Program-made: the position numbers and the translations under genes | Assembly: GCA_914767715.1 (NCBI GenBank) | Contig: OU612067.1 | Coordinates: forward strand, 13,767,001-13,831,000 | Source of the DNA: Membranipora membranacea | Lineage: Eukaryota; Bryozoa; Gymnolaemata; Cheilostomatida; Membraniporidae | Length of the DNA stretch: 64,000 bases | Direction: 5' to 3' | The notes under the pieces: generated by a model | Seen by the model: the letters and a program-made list of their open reading frames with translations, nothing else | Databases searched by the model: none | Told to the model about the DNA's origin: nothing | Shown: positions 12,301-23,245 of the stretch, one piece after another | How the letters are laid out: each line of letters starts with the position of its first letter | Numbering within the stretch: the first letter of the stretch is position 1

Positions 12301-14960
12301 GTATACCCTTGCAGATAAGGAAAAAAACTAGGGCCTGAAAACTATTGTTGATCCTGATACGTCGCGCTAGTCATTGCTGTTGACGTATCGATATAAGACA
12401 CCTTCCCTGTCAGAATTGGTAATTGGAGTTGTCTTCCCTTGACTAAATTTTAAACAGATATCCCTCCCCATTGTACAAGCATCATAATTTCATCCCGCAA
12501 TGCGTCAGCCTAACTTACAGCTTATGGACGCAAACTAGTATAAGGCTCAGACACTGCCATTTGGCGATTGAATAAGATGGTGACAGCTGGAATCATTACC
12601 AACACTACGATATCTTGTCACCATATTAGGTTTTTCAGACAGGGAGGTTTCATGAAAACCGAGCAACAACTAAAGGACCTATGATGAGTGAATATAAACT
12701 TGAGTCAATAATCAAAGGATTGTACTAACTTTTCACTAACATATGTGTAGGAATTCCTATGTGCTCTTGATACTTGCAGACATTTCGACAAGAAATAGAC
12801 TCAATTAAATCTTAAAGGAATGCTTCCACTCTGCCATATGTGTCTTTATCGAATTCTGTGAAGCTCAAAACTAACAATTTGATGCAGCAATCTCAGCATT
12901 GTCATCTTATGGGTAAATACTTTGTACAAACTGATCGTTATTATTAGCGAATGAGGTGACAATGCTGTGATTGCAGCCACATTTCGTTAGATTTGAGCTA
13001 TGCATAATTCAATAAGCACGGAGTGGAATCAGTATCTCACTCGATATCTTACCTCTTGTTATTGATGAGACTGCCGAACAACTCATCGAGCTGTCTAGCT
13101 GTATCCTCTGGAGATTCCTGAGTAACTCCTGGTGCCGTGGACACCTCACTGGGTACTGGAGTAGAGTTAGCGCTATCAGGTAACGGTATGTGAGTGGGTG
13201 TAAGTAACTGTGGCTCTGTAATACCGGACTTAGTAGTCATCTGTGGTCCGGCAATACTGGACTTTGGAGTGAGTGTCATAGAACTTACAGTGGATGCGGT
13301 TCCTGAAATATTTAGTGTAGTACATTTAAATATACAATCAGTGTATCTATAACTACATATGTTTAGGCAGGGAGGTTGGGAGAACCCTCCCTGGTTTAGG
13401 TTAAGAACTTCTAAAGAGGGATGGGAGTAGCCTCCTCTTTAAAAATAGTTAGACGACTCCTAAATATACATAACTGTATGGTGGAATTTTGTAAATAATC
13501 CCACAGATACGTGTCTTATTACATGTATTTCAATTATGTCAGATGATGGAGATAAGAATATGTGCTGCACATGAGCCCCTAATGTGAATATAAAGATGAG
13601 ACTGTGCTTGAATTTATTCAGTGAGCAAAATATCCTCTGAAGATTTAGCAAGTGAACCAATCGGCGGTGTTGTCATTATAGTATTATAGTACAGCGGACC
13701 CAAGTGCTGTACTTATCCGGTATCTCTTGTCTTGGAGGTAGAATACCGAACACTACATGACTCCGATATATATTCCGACCTACCTGCGTCGAATGCAGAG
13801 CCACCGATTACCATACTGCTATTGTCAGGCATCTGTGTTATCTGAGTAAATGAGCTACGGCCACTTCCAGGGGAGACAATCAGTGAATCTAGCTGTGTAG
13901 TGATCCTAGACAAAGATACGATCATAGGGGTATGACAGAGCAGATGAGCCGAGAAAAAACCTTTCTGATGAGCGGTTAATCAAAGTAATAACGAGACAAT
14001 AGAATGGATCACTGTTCAATGGAACTATATTATATATATGAGCCACCTTTGAATTCGCAATCATTCAATATTTGGGAGGAGACAATGGTTGACAGACGGA
14101 GATTGGCAATTCTAATACCAGAATAAGCAATTGATGTAATCAAGCAAAGACTTTCTACAATCAGGCATTTTGTGACTCACTTAGGGCTCGAAGAAGTGAA
14201 GGCATCAGGAGTTAGCAGTACAGAAGATGTAGCTGATGAAGCCACCCCTGTACCTCCCACTGGACCTGAGGCTATGCTTGAGGTGGGAGTTTCATTTCCT
14301 GTGGGCGTGGTTCTCTCCAAAGTGGGCGGAGACAGAGCTGATGGAACCTCAGCTGGTGATCGAGGGGTCTATAAGATAGACAATACAGTCACATAAACAA
14401 TTTATTCTATTGTAACTCAAAATTATAAAATCACGATCAGAATTACACTAAAGATTTTTGCAGGTCGATGACTCGTGAGATGATAAGGTTACCGCAGACA
14501 TCATATAGCTATAGCCTACATTCCCACAGTAAAGCTTGATGTACCCATCAATACGCGGTAGAACCTTAACAGTAACCTGTATCTGACTTTTAAGACTGCG
14601 TACATACAAGCTATCATACAGAACTTTTTTTTACCCGTTTCATTGTTGGAACGCAAAATTTAGAAAATAAATTTGAGCTAGATTAAAGGAATAATATAGA
14701 TGCTACTCGCATGACAGTAAATCAATGATCTATTATAATGCAAAGTTGTACCCACCTGTTTGACACCATTTGTAGAAGCCTGTGACACATCAGTTCTAGT
14801 GGAGGCTGTCAGATCGCTCATGTTATCGGACATTATACGAGAGTCCGTACTAACTGCAGTAGGATCTGAGGCTACACTGAGGCTAACTGCTGTCACAGGG
14901 GTGAAGGTCACATACATGTCATTCAGAGCTCTACAATAGGACGAAGGATATGAGTCAGCT

Positions 14961-14994
<34 letters not shown>

Positions 14995-17900
14995 CATATA
15001 TATATATACATATATATATATATTGTTACAGTACAGCATCTGAAGAGTGCCATGATGCATAGTCTTGTTACAGTTACTAATGTTGCAGTGATGAGATGAG
15101 ATGTCAGTTTTTCTTCATGTACTTTTTTTTCTCTTTGCTCCATTTGAACAGCAGTGTATCAAGCACCGAATTTCGCAACAAACTTGTATGTGAGTTACAA
15201 ATAAACCAATCAATCAATCAATCAATCAATCATTGATTCTAATAAAATGGAGCCACAACTCAAAGTTTTTAAATTTGTAAAAGCACAAATCAGGCTATAT
15301 AATACATAAGAGCAAGCGCGTTGGGTCTGCCAAACATATGAATCTGGTTAACTTTGGAAATTTCTTTTCATAGTTGCGGCAGTGGCATCATTCTACACAC
15401 ACATTTGTAAACAGATATGTGTGTTTAAATGCATTTTATTAAAATGTATCATACTCTAATAAAAATTATGACAATTTAAATTAAACTTGATATATAATTG
15501 TGGTTCAGCAACTCATGAACAAGCAAAATCCAAATGTTTCCGGCTTAGCTGATCATTCCCAATCAGACTGGGTTGACATAGTTGACACAGATTAAAATGT
15601 GTCAGTTTCTATGAGGTGGTTTTTACCCTCTCATATATCATCCATGAAATCATAGCAGTTGAAGCTGAACTCCCACATACTAATCAAGTCAAAATGGGCA
15701 TAACAAACCAGGCATATCCTTTTTGGTCTAGTGTCGTATCGGGGATATGGAGAATCTTGGTGCAAACCAAAAGACAACCACAGCCCTGAGACTAGTTACA
15801 AACCTCGGCTGTACAGCACTAAGATGAACACATAGACCCTTCTTATACTTCAGCTCATCGGGAGACCCTCCATTCATGTCTAGTAAGTCATCATCATCAT
15901 CTGAGTCATCGGCGTTCAGTATCTGCTTTCTGTAAAGGCAAGCAAACTTTTGTTTTTGAGAGTGCAACAATTATCATGCATTTAACTCCATATCTGGAAT
16001 AGCATTAATTGGCTTTCTTTTGGCTAACAAAAGACTTGCAAAAATAGCTAGTCCCTAGGAGCATTCCAGATATGCCAATATCATCGACATAAAGGCATTT
16101 TATTACTGTTTGAAGACATACTGACTCTCGTGATCTGACTGGGCATGTAGATCACTGATAAACTAGGCTATCATTACCACAAAGCAGGTGTCGTAAGGCT
16201 AAGTATGCATCATGCGTGACTTGAATTTGCGCATGTGCAAGAACAATGAGTTAAGTTTGGGTCCTGATTGCAACTTTGGAAAGGGGAAATGGGATATCCC
16301 TTGCATAAACTGTCAATCAAAATCAGCTAATAATGACAAGAGAGGATAACTATCAATAACAAATCCGCACGCTTTGGGGAGTATGTCACCAGAGCAGGTA
16401 GCCAATCAGATGGCTTCGGAATTCCGAGACTCAATTTTGCAGAGATCAGCTCATGCCCAGAGCTGAGCATGCGCAGAATGGTTTGAAGATTTGTAAACAA
16501 GCTGAATTCTCAGGCTATAATATCTGTGCTAGTAGGGACAGCCAAACAGAACAATGTCAGATAAGTCCCAGTGTTGATTGTTCACTGTTGTACTTTCAGT
16601 GTTATCATGACATTGAGTAATGAAAATGAAACATTTTGTGTTTTTTTTTGTCGCAATAGCATGATTGCAATTGTTGCCAACTTCTCGAGTGTGCCAAAAA
16701 ATATGAATGTAATCCAGCAGTTAAGGTTTGATACTCAGCCTATTAACAATTTTCTTATCATTCAATTCATTTTCAATCAGGGCAAAAGCGACCAAATCTC
16801 ACTACACCAAATACATTCTTGTAGATTGACGGTTCATCTCATAGCCTACTGATATGTTATATACATATATAGCCTCATACCACACTGACATCGAGTCTAC
16901 ACCATTACCATTTGTATTTCTGATTGTAAGAGTCTATTTAGAAAGAGTATCTAACATGTACCCGTCCCTTATTAGCAAAATTGAACCCTCTTGTCACACC
17001 AGAGTCCTTGTAATGGTACTCATGCTAAGTAAATTGGTCACTCTCTATTGATCTGAGATATACATCCAATAGTATATCATGTAATCAGTGTGGCCTCATG
17101 CAGAGCACATACCTGCTGATGTCAATGATGGCGTAGCTGAGACAGGGAGCACCGAGTACAAACTCACTGATACCTGATATATGAGCTGTGGTTACAGCTG
17201 GGTCCTGGAATAACTTCAGTATATACAGCACCTACAATATGTCAGTGTAAATCATTGTAACATGCCTGGTATACAGTATATAACTTTCCCGGTCCGGGCC
17301 GATGGGCGGAGGCCAAGAGTCAGGGGGGGGGGGGGAGACTAAGTATACAGTAGATATTTTATGTCAGTAATATGTTCAACATACATGCAAACAGGGTTGT
17401 AATACGTATCATGTAGATAACATGTGAGTAATGCATCATGCATGTGAGTTGTAAATATTTTTTGTAATATGTCATGTGTAGCTTGCTCGCCACTGACCCA
17501 CTTACGATGAGTCAGAAGAAACAACGACCAGTATCTGACAAGCCTGGAAAAGTAACTCAAAAATAGAAGTAATTCACACAAACTTGGGACAAAGAAGGTT
17601 GTGATGACCTGCCTGTCAAACCTGGCTAAGTCTCCAGCTAACATAAAAGTGACACTTTACCCCATAGAGATATTACATAATAAAAAACACTACGGCTAAT
17701 ACAAGTGACAATTAAAAACTTACCCTGTGGTTGATGTCAGACATGATGAGATATCTGCTACTCTGGTCGATATTGGCGACCAGACACGGCCTGGTTTCTG
17801 TTTCTCTACTCTCAAATCTATATAGAATATCATATCATGGAGTTATTATGGTATAAGTTACTGATTATCATTAAAAGAGGTCATCCAGATGGGCCAACTA

Positions 17901-20900
17901 TTTACTATTAAACATGAAGGCATACATACATAGTCTTACAAACCATTGCGCGTTTGGCAAAACCCATCAACCCTATCCAATCTCCAGCCTCATACTGGAG
18001 GGACATCACCTTATTAGATATGTTGCAAAATCTGTCTGTAAATACGAAATATTACGAGATACAGCAATTCCTCAGTCCCTGGAAAAGCTCCCATTTCATA
18101 TTCAATACTAACAATATTGTTGTGGGAGAACAACTCCGAATCACGTTAATGTCAAAACTGAAAATTTTAGGAGAAGACAACTACAAGATTTAGCGGCCTC
18201 TCTATTATCCCCTTACCTGAGTGTCTGCAGACAGGACCAGTTCTCACACGACCAGATCTTCAGCTCTGTGTTGTTATTGGCTCCTGTCACAGCAAACTTC
18301 CAGTATTGACAGTCAGTGTTGGCGGTCGTGAAATCATCGAGGAAATACAACATAGATATCGGCTGTCCATCGTGAGGCCTCCACAGATATAAACATCTGA
18401 TAAAATATCAAGAGATCATATTATAAGTGATATAAGTCAACAGCAGCGTTCCCAAATCTTGGAGCATCAAGCACTGACCATTCGTTGCCCCTTTTGTCCT
18501 TTCAAATTTCAGAGGTTGTATTCTAACTAAACTATCTTGAATTAACTACATAGTTTTGAGAAACCTTTCAAAGCCTTAAACTGACAAGATTTCCAGCAAA
18601 AAAGAACTGATCACTATTTGCCCGATTTGTCCTTTCACCTGGAAGTTGTATTTTAAATTACCAATTGAAATAAGATTTTATTTTTAGAATGTGCTTGCCT
18701 AAAATGATTGTGCAAAGCTTTCAATAAAAGAAGTGTATGCAAAACAGAATTTAAGTTTTGCAACGGGAACGCTTCAGTACCTGGGAGAAGAGGGTCTAGT
18801 GAGATCGACCTGGAAGAAGCAGGCTCTGCCATCAGCTGATGCTGTAGCTATAGCTGTACCATCTGGTGAGAATGTGGCAGCGGCGACTTTCTGTCAAGAA
18901 AAAACACATATCATACATTATATATATATATTATACACACTTATTTATAAAAAATTGAGTAGGTTATAAACCCAAACAATCAAGCCAGCTAGCTACCTAT
19001 ATATCTCTTTGTTGGGTTTTAGAGTGACTTTCTAACAGATCCATTTCGCTGGTTTGATGTCTTAATTCGTTATCAGAGTTGCTGTTCCTTGCAAGCGTCT
19101 CATGATCAAAGACGTTGCTGATGCCGAAATATATCATGACCGCAGCTAGAGCTAGTCCTCCATGTCTCATTATCATCAGAAAGTAGGTGGATGTAGGAAA
19201 CTTACCTCAGTATGTTTATCGATCTCTATAATAGAGCCTGATACTTCAGAGTATTCATGAGGTCCTATTCCATGCTCATTGGATAGCTGGGTAATGTTGA
19301 ACACAAATACCTAGAAAGAAAAAGAAGAGAACAAAATAAGAAAATTATATTTGCAGTTAAAAATATAGTTTATCAAAGAGTGGTAGATATTAAGCCATGA
19401 TCAGAATCAAGTTTTTCTAGTTTGGTTAGCAGACAATCACCCAGATTCTAAACAAGCCACTACGAGTAAGTTAAACATGACAGTGAGTTGTGGTCGACAG
19501 GAAAACATTCTACAATGTGAACATTGGGAGAACATTCATAACAACACTACTCAGATTGGATTGTCGCTCTTTTGAATCATGAGAAAGAGTGAGAGGATAC
19601 TCTAACTATATAAGTCAACCCACTAATTTTATTTTCACAATCTCAATATGGCTCTGTAAATTTTGCATCGTGGGAACTTTGCACATTTCGAATTTGAGAA
19701 ACACTGATAAGAACAAGTTTGATCCAACTTGCACGCATTCCAATTTCTCCCCTTCCACTGGGGGAGCAACTCCAAATGCGGGCAAATGGACCAAACTTGG
19801 TTCGATAGATGATTGATATATTGAGGCGATATGATTTTCCTTTCATCATCTGTGAGGGATGTACTGGTTATGTTCTAGTTTGGCTACCAGATATACACTC
19901 CAGAATTTGAAGTTATTTTACCTTTTTATCTATGACAGCAGCTATGAGCATAGTCTTATCATCATCGTCATCACTTGTATCGCTGTCTCTGTCCTCGGGT
20001 AGATAGTGACACCATATAACTCTCTTCTCTAAATCAGCAGCGTCCCAAGTCAGCTGTATCAATACCGTCGTACTGTGACATCATTACAGTCAAGGAAACT
20101 TGATGGAGAGTACAGTGAAACAATTGAAATATGATAAAACAAGGATTATGGATCAAATTTTCAGTTTTCTATTAGTTATTAGTCATTAAAACGCAAGCTT
20201 TTGGAGTTGCCCGATATCGAGAAATCTCCAGACCAAAACTTTACATGGATGGTATTGGCGTGTTGAAGAATAGGAAACGGGAATACTGAAGTATTGAACT
20301 TATAATAACATGAAGGCCCATCTTCTAAGGTATGCTCATTGTCTTATGATCTTTAATCAAAAAATTTTGACTCAGAAAGAGGACTTTGTATAAAAACGGT
20401 TAATTCAAATATTTGTATTCATATTGTTACTAGTTACTGATGGCAGGACTCAGAAAGTGGACTTAACATAAAACAGATGGATTCACAATTTATATTCCAT
20501 GTAATCTAGTATGAACTGATGGCCTGGAGCTGGTGAGCTTTAGTTACTCGAGGGTTGCTGCTTCGAATCCCAGTCACTACACATGCTGCTAAGGAAATTG
20601 AGTTTCATGTGTATGTTACAATATGTAATATGTTTCATGTTCCGTAAATACAGCTGGATAGCTGCTAATAAAAAGTGATTAACATTTTATATCAAACGTA
20701 GATAAGGATACATGACATGATTAGCCTCATCGAGATCTATCCTATGTACCAGCAGCATGCCGCTGTCATCCAGTGAGGCCAGTACATCGATATCAGAGTT
20801 AGCGAACGCTATATCTACTACTAATCCTCGGTAACCTTTAATCAGAGCTCTCTCAGCTAGTCTACGATGTAAGAGCCTCACAATACCACCGGATCTACCT

Positions 20901-22692
20901 GTAATTATACAAGTAGAAATGCTGAATGGTCTGGAAATTGAGTGAGGTTCTTAGGCATGGTAGTTGTGTTAGGTTGCCATGGCGCCACAAATCCCAAAGA
21001 ACTACGGCCTGAGAAGGTAATATGGAGGAGTAAATACATAGATGTATGCTTGACATTATCCAGGTGTATAAATCAAACGCATTGCTCCAACAAATAGCTC
21101 TCTGCGCTTGCGAGGAAAGGTACTCCAACTGGAGGCAACTCCATATGTCGGGAATTCTTATAAGTACAAATCATGAAGTGAATAGAATTGGGACTCCCTG
21201 CACACAATGCTGTCTTCAATTTCTTCAGAGAAAATGGCGCAATCTTCAATTTTAAAACTCTAATCTTCAGACTTAATTCTTCAAAACAACTGGACTCGAC
21301 ATCAACCTGCTGTACCTAAATGCCTGTGAGAACTGAGCCAGCAAGTTTGATAGTTCATGAACGTGATAATTTTTTTAAAGACAAACAATGCACCTGGTGG
21401 GGCTCGAACCCAGGATCCTGTTATCCAAAATCAGTACACTGATGGGCTTTGGTTCCTTGCTGTGTGGAGTTGTCTGTTCAAACCAGCAAACCAAACTTGA
21501 GTAGATAGCTTCAAAGTCTTGGACTGAATTTTGTCTACTTGAAATGGGGAAATCTTCTATTGATTTTTCATTTAAATCTTTTCTTCAACTTTAAAACACT
21601 ATCTTCTATCTTCAGTAAAATACGAGGAGCCCCAGAATTGCAACCCTCACTGCCTAAAATTGCTTGTCCTTCTCAACACTTCAGTGATGAACAAGGGAAA
21701 TTCACACACGCCATTCATACATGGCAAAGTACAGCTGAGACAGATGTACAAATCAACAAACAACTTGTGGTGAAATTATGTGTGGTTGCTCAGAGACATT
21801 CCCTTATGCTTGCCAGGAGAGGTTACTCCGATTGGAGGCAACTCCAAATGTCCCAAATCGCTATAAATGAAATTGTGAAGAAGCACAGCTGCTCAAAGCG
21901 GGCAAAGTTCTGCCTTCACAAAACTCCAGTTATTGAAATTCACACACTTTGTTTACACAGGGAAAAGCAAAGTAAAACTTAGATAGTTATTGAAAGAAAT
22001 ACACAAACCTTTGAGTGCGTAGGCGAGATAGTTCTTCCGCTTATCGATGGCAATCTGCTGCCCAGTGTAGTGTTTAACACTCCACTCATAACTCACTATT
22101 GGACTTATCTTTACCTGTAAATAGAAAATCGTGATAAATTGTAGTTCTGAATGTTTTTTTTCTAACATTACGCTGATTTTCTCTTCCAAATGACAATTAT
22201 GAAATTAAAATATTTGGGGTCATAATGAAGGTCTAAGTCTAATTAGGAGTAACATTAGCTTTACTGGAAATAAAATTCTTCTAAACTTTTCTCAACGACT
22301 AAATTCTTCTCATTTTTATTGCTTTATAAGGTGTCTGAAATGCTCAAGCTGCAGTAAACTTCCGCCCAAAGTTGGGGAAAATCTATTTTGCGTGTGATCC
22401 GCCAGATTTTCTTACACCAAGTAAATGTCACAAACCCCAAAGCGCTACTATAACTTTAAATTATGCTCAGAATTTGGACACATGTATTTGTAATAACGTT
22501 GTATTGCACTGTTATAATTACCTTGTTGCTGCCAGAAGCATGGCTAGCTATGGGAGGTATAGCTACAGTCACATCTCTACCATACACTGCATAGCTGTTA
22601 GGGTCGTCTGACCCGCTCAAGGTCACGGTTTGTTTGGTAAGAACTTCTGCTGAGCGGCTCATTCTGGTTGGGTCTTCACCAGAAGCACTCAT
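322..22692 (-). CDS. EDC4: Enhancer of mRNA-decapping protein 4 (EDC4/Ge-1/Hedls), 3' end outside window
   Basis: Scaffold of the cytoplasmic decapping complex (P-bodies), which in animals bridges DCP1 and DCP2. I built 22 coding exons: 22522-22692, 22009-22114, 20712-20898, 19922-20072, 19206-19310, 18781-18890, 18217-18396, 17724-17817, 17113-17231, 15804-15929, 14756-14930, 14181-14368, 13784-13905, 13053-13302, 10780-11166, 9670-9867, 7429-7637, 4609-4725, 3677-3792, 2238-2403, 1165-1351, 322-484. All have GT-AG borders and every junction keeps phase, giving 3627 nt (1209 residues). Human EDC4 is about 1400 residues, so roughly the last 150-190 lie left of position 1. Order: WD40 propeller (about 1-407), Ser/Thr-rich linker with LLTPDAF (559-565), acidic and Gln-rich segment, then C-terminal helices. 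Start: ATG at 22692 opens MSASGEDPTR. A possible acceptor ends just upstream at 22703, so a further 5' exon is possible. Identification rests on matches such as GSNKV, VTGANNN.ELKIW and AEKLTA..ATFKDSI. It is divergent from SAPCD2. Confidence 0.95.
601..632 (-). repeat. Exact 32-bp duplicate of the acceptor and start of EDC4 exon 22
   Basis: Positions 601-632 are identical to 459-490, which hold the last six intron bases (including the AG) and the first 26 bases of EDC4 exon 22. The copy sits in the preceding intron, about 140 bp upstream in transcript direction. The reading frame does not continue as an exon, so it is a vestigial or decoy acceptor. Confidence 0.85.
1390..2012. repeat. AT-rich minisatellite with a 64-bp higher-order unit
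   Basis: Built from TACCAATA (8 bp) and two 16-bp versions ending TAGTA or TAATA. From about 1490 to 1960 they follow the fixed order 8-16a-8-16a-16b, a 64-bp unit repeated about seven times; the left end has simpler 16a/16b alternation. All three minus-strand frames stay open across it, giving spurious Tyr/Ile-rich ORFs. It fills the EDC4 intron between exons 20 and 21. Confidence 0.92.
2508..2665. mobile_element. Small palindromic MITE with a second partial copy
   Basis: The left end (ATCAAGTTTGATCCAACTGC) and the inverted right end (GCAGGCAAATGGACCAAACT) form imperfect terminal inverted repeats about 100 bp apart. A second left end (AAGTTTGATCCAATTGGC) starts immediately after, at about 2612. 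Related copies are at 11763-11879 and 19708-19806, also in EDC4 introns. No coding capacity. Confidence 0.65.
4140..4266 (-). mobile_element. tRNA-derived SINE
   Basis: On the minus strand, a box A-like segment (TGGTGCAATGGGTAAGG) is followed about 30 bp later by a box B-like segment (TGTTCGATTCCCGGCGG). After these comes GTGTCAGAAAGAGCATCTGA, which resembles the conserved GTCAGGAAGGGCATCC module of several fish and cephalopod tRNA-SINEs, then an A-rich tail read from the T-run near 4141. Located in the EDC4 intron between exons 18 and 19. Confidence 0.75.
4843..5052 (-). mobile_element. tRNA-derived SINE, second family
   Basis: Read on the minus strand, it starts with GTGTGGCTCAGTTGGTTAGA (box A) and contains GTGAGTTCGGATTC (box B) about 45 bp on. 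A unique body includes CTGCAAACAGAG and ends near GCCCATGCTCTAGGATG. The same body occurs at 42400-42880, where it is split by another element. Located in an EDC4 intron. Confidence 0.75.
6033..6957. mobile_element. Composite repeat block: 60-bp inverted repeats and three direct repeats
   Basis: A segment around GACATTCCATCAGTACATTG (6105-6171) recurs inverted at 6886-6955 over at least 60 bp with near identity. Inside and beside it, a 28-35-bp motif (core AAATCCATTGGATAGG) is repeated three times in direct orientation, at 6033-6065, 6191-6225 and 6632-6666; the last two are identical over 35 bp and flank the LINE fragment. The block looks like nested insertion or local duplication inside the EDC4 intron between exons 17 and 18. 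Confidence 0.65.
6260..6630 (-). pseudogene. LINE reverse-transcriptase C-terminal fragment
   Basis: An open frame reads ATFYRSRVLSVISYAAPSWF, then YLSKGDKEILERLQKLCLRV. This is the pattern (YxSxVxxxxSYxxPxWxPYL...LExLQ...R) found after the catalytic domain of CR1/Jockey-like non-LTR polymerases. The polymerase core (YADD box) is absent, so this is a dead fragment of about 120 residues. It is flanked by identical 35-bp direct repeats. Confidence 0.7.
7960..8224. repeat. 90-bp direct repeats flanking an 85-bp palindrome
   Basis: A segment containing CCGTCAAACATTCTCAACAA (7968-8053) is repeated almost exactly at 8147-8224. Between the copies lies a palindrome (8049-8136) with 30-bp arms: GAGAGGTATACACCCGAGGG on the left and its reverse complement on the right. 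A single half-palindrome with the same core occurs at 10573-10612. Confidence 0.85.
8286..8357 (-). tRNA. tRNA-Thr (anticodon UGU)
   Basis: A 72-nt canonical cloverleaf on the minus strand. The acceptor stem pairs GCCTCTA with TGGGGGC (two G-U pairs). The D arm is GCTC...GAGC. The anticodon stem CTGGT/ACCAG encloses the loop CTTGTAA with anticodon TGT. The T arm CTGGG/CCCAG encloses TTCAACT. Box A (TAGCTCAGTGG) and box B (GGTTCAACTCC) are intact, and a T-rich stretch (TTTTGTTT) follows for Pol III termination. There is no intron and no encoded CCA. It lies within an EDC4 intron on the same strand. Confidence 0.93.
8741..8824. mobile_element. Short dispersed MITE-like repeat (copy 1)
   Basis: Shares about 80 bp with the reverse complement of 15988-16075, including GGCTATTTTTGCAAG and ATGCTATTCCAGATATGG. 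The other copy has matching inverted ends (CATATCTGGAAT / ATTCCAGATATG); the left end is degraded here. Confidence 0.6.
9130..9280. repeat. 37-bp tandem duplication and poly-C tract
   Basis: CAAGCCTGCCAACACATGTC occurs at about 9164 and again at about 9195, giving a 32-37-bp direct duplication. A run of C lies near 9269-9281. A further microrepeat of TATGTAGAAAGG units lies at 9526-9575. Confidence 0.7.
10505..10614 (+). mobile_element. tRNA-like SINE fragment joined to a half-palindrome repeat
   Basis: GGCGATTAGTGCCGCAGGAG is followed by a box B-like GTGGGTTCGAGCCCCAC, a truncated tRNA-derived head. The GGCGATTAGTGCCGCAG piece also occurs at 6008-6024. At 10573-10612 follows the sequence core seen in the palindrome at 8049-8136 (CACCCTCGGGTGTATACCTC). 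Confidence 0.55.
11763..11879. mobile_element. Palindromic MITE copy, same family as 2508
   Basis: Left end GATCAAGTTTGATCCAATTT and inverted right end AAATCGGATCATGCTTGATC are about 75 bp apart, forming terminal inverted repeats around a unique core. Confidence 0.65.
11880..13052. other. EDC4 intron sequence without recognised features
   Basis: Intron between exons 14 and 15 (the rest of it is 11167-11762 plus the MITE). No exon with splice sites in phase, no RNA gene and no clear repeat seen. Confidence 0.5.
14960..15236. repeat. Microsatellites: (TA)n/TATATACATA array and (CAAT)n
   Basis: An interrupted TA array (TATATATACATATATATA units) spans 14960-15023, and a perfect CAAT tetranucleotide run spans about 15206-15234. 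Both are in the EDC4 intron between exons 10 and 11. Confidence 0.9.
15988..16075. mobile_element. Short MITE with CATATCTGGAAT inverted ends (copy 2)
   Basis: CCATATCTGGAAT at 15988-16000 and ATTCCAGATATG at 16063-16074 are inverted termini about 60 bp apart. The interior matches 8741-8824 in reverse orientation. Confidence 0.65.
16915..17020. repeat. Dispersed repeat shared with 43815-43905
   Basis: TCTGATTGTAAGAGTC, TATCTAACAT and CTTGTCACACCAGAGTCC recur in order at 43820-43900 with substitutions. Element type unknown. The two copies lie in EDC4 and RIF1 introns. Confidence 0.55.
19708..19806. mobile_element. Palindromic MITE copy, same family as 2508
   Basis: ACAAGTTTGATCCAACTTGC at the left and its imperfect inverted partner GCGGGCAAATGGACCAAACT at the right, around a GC-richer core with a small palindrome (TCCACTGGGGGA). 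Confidence 0.7.
20518..20684 (+). mobile_element. tRNA-derived SINE
   Basis: Box A-like TGGCCTGGAGCTGGTGAGC is followed 20 bp later by box B-like GGTTGCTGCTTCGAATCCC. A unique body then ends in an A-rich AATAAAAAG tail. It lies in the EDC4 intron just outside exon 3. Confidence 0.6.
21370..21450 (-). pseudogene. tRNA-like relic
   Basis: The minus strand reads GATCCTGGGTTCGAGCCCCA, a good T-arm/box B, preceded by ATAACAGG and a degraded anticodon region. No proper D arm or acceptor stem can be folded, so it is a decayed tRNA or SINE head rather than a gene. Confidence 0.5.
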
Positions 22693-22799
22693 GATGCAAC
22701 TGAAACTAAATACATGCATAAAAATAGAAAAATAAATAATAGAAAATTGTTAATAGTTTAGTCCCAATAATTGATACCAATCTGCTCCCCGAGAAATTA

Positions 22800-23245
22800 A
22801 CTAGTGAAACTCGGCTTGCTAAAAGTTCTGGGTTTATACTATCCAGGGAAAATTTTAGATTTGCTTTAGCTAATTTCGGTGCTCAGAAGTTTAACGAATT
22901 ACCCAATCATGTTAAGCTGAGTCAATCCCTTGCTACATTCAAAAATGCCACTCGGAGCCACGTCCTCAAACTTCTCAATTAATGAGTCAGTTCTTATCAT
23001 TTCATTTTAGCCTACTGCTACATTGTTCTAACTTTTCTTTTCCTAGCTATTGTGTATCAACTTGTGTAATGTTTTACTGCTAATTAATGCCTGCGTGTAC
23101 GTTGTAATTTTACCTGTCATTGTTCTTGATTTTTAGTTACATGTCTTTTTAATTCTACACCATATTTTTATCAATTTTTCTGTTTTCTGGGTACAAGTCC
23201 TAAGGACTTATTCTTCTCCAGAATAAACATGGAATATATATAAAA
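22800..23245 (+). pseudogene. 3' end of a non-LTR retrotransposon
   Basis: A frame ending at the TAA at 22980 reads FGAQKFNELPNHVKLSQSLA, then TFKNATRSHVLKLLN. This is the typical last segment of CR1/Jockey-like polymerases (GPxxWNxLPxxI..SxSLxxFKxxLKxxL). About 260 bp of AT-rich 3' UTR follows, ending near CCAGAATAAACATGG. The 5' side breaks up above 22800, so this is a 5'-truncated dead copy. Confidence 0.7.

Larger units (their letters stand above)
7429..15929 (-). other. EDC4: EDC4 exons 10-17: low-complexity linker with conserved LLTPDAF motif
   Basis: Exon 10 (15804-15929) finishes the propeller side with GLCVHLSAVQP after an acidic DDSDDDDD stretch. Exons 11-15 are Ser/Thr/Pro-rich. 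Exon 12 ends in LLTPDAFTSSSPK, matching the LMTPDAF motif of vertebrate EDC4. Exon 14 holds two looser LTP motifs (MTLTPKS, QLLTPTH). Exon 15 (10780-11166) contains an imperfect internal repeat built on ESL/RDS units, visible in DNA as repeated GGGATTCC. Exon 16 (9670-9867) is strongly acidic (HSDNDDVDN, QEEEE) and ends in a CAA run coding six Gln. Exon 17 starts the helical part (QDRFTSHLEDMK). The linker is presumably disordered. Confidence 0.88.
17113..22692 (-). other. EDC4: EDC4 exons 1-9: N-terminal WD40 domain
   Basis: These nine exons encode about residues 1-407, the seven-bladed propeller of Ge-1 proteins. Blade signatures visible in order: HASGSNKVKISP (exons 1-2), YLAYALKG (2), LVVDIAFANSDIDVLASLDD (3), RVIWCHYLPED (4), FSPDGTAIATASADGRACFF (6), RPHDGQPISMLYFLDD and TELKIWSCENWSCLQTLR (7), SSRYLIMSDINHR (8), ISEFVLG.PCLSYAI (9). 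The matching human segments, from memory, occur in the same order. Exon 4 carries an acidic Asp/Ser insert (DSDTSDDDDD) in an inter-blade loop. The splice donor chosen for exon 3 (after ...EANHV, GTATCC) is the only one that keeps phase with exon 4. Confidence 0.92.

Noticed and set aside
14172-14396. Plus ORF of 74 codons
   Set aside because: Antisense of EDC4 exon 12, which carries the conserved LLTPDAF motif on the minus strand.
17914-18193. Two overlapping plus ORFs (65 and 79 codons) in an EDC4 intron
   Set aside because: No recognised domain, overlapping frames, no splice context; treated as intron sequence.
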